Shown: piece by piece, positions 4,299 through 5,943 of the stretch
Layout: every line of letters starts with the position of its first letter
Numbering within the stretch: position 1 is the first letter of the stretch
NCBI GenBank assembly: GCA_903879875.1
Contig: CAIRNC010000529.1
Span: 1-5,943 of the forward strand
From: an uncultured Bacteroidota bacterium
Lineage (GTDB): Bacteria > Bacteroidota > Bacteroidia > Flavobacteriales > Flavobacteriaceae
Length of the DNA: 5,943 nt
Direction: 5' to 3'
Translations under genes and position numbers: made by a program
The notes under the pieces: generated by a model
Databases searched by the model: none
What the model saw: the letters and a program-made list of their open reading frames with translations, nothing else
What the model was told of the DNA's origin: nothing

Positions 4299-5252
4299 CT
4301 ATTTTCTTTTTAAAACCGTTTCCGCCGCTTCCACAATGGCTTGGTGGTTGAGTTTGTATTTTTCCATTAGTTGTTCCGGTGTGCCGCTTTCGCCAAAACT
4401 ATCTTGCACTGCCACAAACTCCTGTGGAGCGGGTTGGTTTAACGCTAAAACACGAGAAATGCTTTCGCCTAAACCGCCAAAAATATTGTGTTCTTCGGCT
4501 GTAACTACACATTTGGTTTTCGCCAAAGATTTTAAAATCGCTGCTTCGTCTAATGGTTTTATAGTATGAATATTAATTACTTCGGCTGAAATGCCTTTGG
4601 CTTCCAACGCTTCAGCAGCCAATAATGCTTCCCAAACCAAATGGCCTGTTGCTACTATGGTTACATCGGTACCTTCGTTTAAAAGAATGGCTTTTCCAAT
4701 TTCGAAAGGTTCATCTGCAGGCATAAAATTAGGCACTACTGGTCGCCCAAAGCGCAAGTAAACAGGGCCATGATAATCAGCAATGGCAAGTGTAGCCGCT
4801 TTGGTTTGGTTGTAATCACAAGTATTGATTACGGTCATTCCGGGTAACATTTTCATTAAGCCAATATCTTCTAGAATTTGGTGTGTAGCACCATCTTCGC
4901 CTAAAGTCAAACCGGCGTGAGAAGCACAAATTTTCACATTTTTTTCAGAATAAGCTACTGATTGTCGGATTTGGTCATAGACTCTTCCAGTCGAAAAGTT
5001 GGCAAATGTTCCTGTAAAAGGAATTTTTCCACCAATGGTCAATCCCGCCGCAATACCAATCATGTTGGCTTCGGCAATCCCAATTTGAAAGAAACGTTCT
5101 GGATGATTTTTTTTGAAATCGTCAAATTTCAAAGAACCAATTAAGTCGGCACAAAGTGCTACTACATTTTCGTTTTTTTGACCCAATTCGGTCATTCCTG
5201 CTCCAAAACCCGAGCGTGTATCTTTACTTCCTGTGTTTGTATATTTTTTCAT
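4299..5252 (-). CDS. tkt: Transketolase, C-terminal subunit
   Basis: This 317-aa protein is the second half of a split transketolase, the thiamine-diphosphate enzyme that moves two-carbon units between sugar phosphates in the non-oxidative pentose phosphate pathway. It carries the pyrimidine-binding domain: GIAEANMIGIAAGL (58-71) with the catalytic glutamate Glu61 that activates the cofactor. SHAGLTLGEDGATHQ (111-125) belongs to the substrate/cofactor site, and LRFGRP (166-171) ends this domain. The C-terminal transketolase domain follows, with NIHTIKPLD (227-235) and TAEEHNIFGGLGE (251-263). One-chain transketolases have about 650 residues; the split form is common in Bacteroidota and many other bacteria. 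It begins 4 bases after the N-terminal subunit's stop, so the two are surely co-transcribed and should assemble into one enzyme. The start is ATG at 5250-5252 (minus strand). A terminator lies 48 bases downstream of its stop. Confidence 0.96.
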   Translation of the reverse strand: MKKYTNTGSKDTRSGFGAGMTELGQKNENVVALCADLIGSLKFDDFKKNHPERFFQIGIAEANMIGIAAGLTIGGKIPFTGTFANFSTGRVYDQIRQSVAYSEKNVKICASHAGLTLGEDGATHQILEDIGLMKMLPGMTVINTCDYNQTKAATLAIADYHGPVYLRFGRPVVPNFMPADEPFEIGKAILLNEGTDVTIVATGHLVWEALLAAEALEAKGISAEVINIHTIKPLDEAAILKSLAKTKCVVTAEEHNIFGGLGESISRVLALNQPAPQEFVAVQDSFGESGTPEQLMEKYKLNHQAIVEAAETVLKRK

Positions 5253-5256
5253 AATT

Positions 5257-5943
5257 CTAGTAGTCTCCTAAAGTTTCTGGATTTTGTTCTAATGCTTTTG
5301 CTAATTGCTCGTCGTTAGGTGCTTTACCGTGCCATGCATGAGTATGCATCATATAGTCTACACCATTTCCCATTTCGGTATGTAATAAAACACAAACAGG
5401 TTTTCCTTGTCCAGTTCTTGCTTTGGCTTCGCTCATTCCAACAAGAATTGCTTCAATATTGTTTCCTTCCGCAATTTCTAAAACGTCCCAACCGAATGCT
5501 TCAAATTTAGCGCGAACGCTTCCCATATTTAAAACCTCATCAGTAGAACCATCAATTTGTTTTCCGTTTAAATCTACGGTAGCAATTAAGGTATCTATTT
5601 TTTTTGCAGCAGCATACATGATGGCTTCCCAATTTTGACCTTCTTGCAATTCGCCATCGCCAGTAAGTGCATAAACTAAATGATTATCGTTGTTTAGTTT
5701 TTTTGCTTGAGCAGCACCAATAGCAACCGATAATCCTTGACCTAAAGATCCAGAAGCAATTCTAATTCCTGGAAGACCTTCATGAGTGGTTGGATGTCCT
5801 TGCAAACGAGTGTTTAGTTTTCTAAATGTAGCCAATTCTGCCACTGGAAAGTATCCGCTTCGGGCTAAAACGCTATAAAAAACAGGAGAAATATGACCAT
5901 TAGAAAGAAAGAATAAATCCTCTCCAATTCCGTCCATATCAAA
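5257..5943 (-). CDS. tkt: Transketolase, N-terminal subunit (5' end outside window)
   Basis: This is the N-terminal half of the split transketolase, binding the diphosphate end of thiamine diphosphate. The frame is open to the right edge: two residues (FD) precede the first visible Met, which is internal because the family has several dozen more residues before LSNGH. In order it shows FFLSNGHISP (conserved substrate/cofactor-site His), LQGHPTTHEGLPGI, GSLGQGLSVAIGAA, then GDGELQEGQNWEA (GDGE encoded near 5650-5660) with the Asn of VDLNGKQIDG, which together form the metal/diphosphate-binding GDG-N motif. MHTHAWHGKAPN lies near the end. The stop is TAG (5257-5259), and the C-terminal subunit starts 4 bases later. 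228 residues are visible, out of roughly 270-290 usual for this subunit. Confidence 0.95.
   Translation of the reverse strand, partial: FDMDGIGEDLFFLSNGHISPVFYSVLARSGYFPVAELATFRKLNTRLQGHPTTHEGLPGIRIASGSLGQGLSVAIGAAQAKKLNNDNHLVYALTGDGELQEGQNWEAIMYAAAKKIDTLIATVDLNGKQIDGSTDEVLNMGSVRAKFEAFGWDVLEIAEGNNIEAILVGMSEAKARTGQGKPVCVLLHTEMGNGVDYMMHTHAWHGKAPNDEQLAKALEQNPETLGDY

Noticed and set aside
4282..4569. Plus-strand open frame opposite the transketolase C-terminal subunit
   Set aside because: The minus-strand transketolase is unmistakable and the plus frame has no recognisable features.

Overview
The window looks like a piece of a Flavobacterium-type (Bacteroidota) chromosome. The evidence is low-GC DNA with A/T-rich codon use, starts without a Shine-Dalgarno sequence, promoter boxes of the TTTG / TAnnTTTG type, a two-subunit (split) transketolase and a long-form GAPDH. 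This assignment is inferred from gene style, because no rRNA or marker gene is present.

Layout. (1) 1-749 (+): C-terminal part of an HtrA/Deg periplasmic serine protease. The window opens just before its catalytic GNSGG serine, and a hairpin terminator follows. (2) 907-2355 (+): a 482-aa glyceraldehyde-3-phosphate dehydrogenase with about 130 extra N-terminal residues, its own promoter and a strong terminator. (3) 2356-3109: about 750 bases without a convincing gene. They hold an imperfect inverted repeat that resembles common dispersed intergenic repeats, then an array of 21-bp repeats that reverses orientation near 2729, then a candidate promoter and a nested hairpin (3017-3067). (4) 3078-4120: two small genes for exported proteins (a secreted protein and a lipoprotein), organised like integron gene cassettes. 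Each gene is bracketed by a 7-bp core site at its 5' end (GTTAGGC; GTTATGC) and the exact reverse complement of that core just after its stop (GCCTAAC; GCATAAC). A 132-bp attC-like folded site lies between the two genes. The second attC appears truncated, and no integrase gene is visible. (5) 4210-4251: a 13-bp-stem terminator between converging transcription units. (6) 4299-5943 (-): the split transketolase, with the N-terminal subunit (cut by the window edge) directly upstream of the C-terminal subunit, 4 bases apart.

The housekeeping genes concern envelope protein quality control (HtrA) and central carbon metabolism (GAPDH and transketolase both handle glyceraldehyde 3-phosphate). The accessory stretch between GAPDH and transketolase is the interesting part: a cassette-like pair of exported small proteins next to an inverted minisatellite, which suggests a site where mobile or repetitive DNA accumulates between two stable loci.
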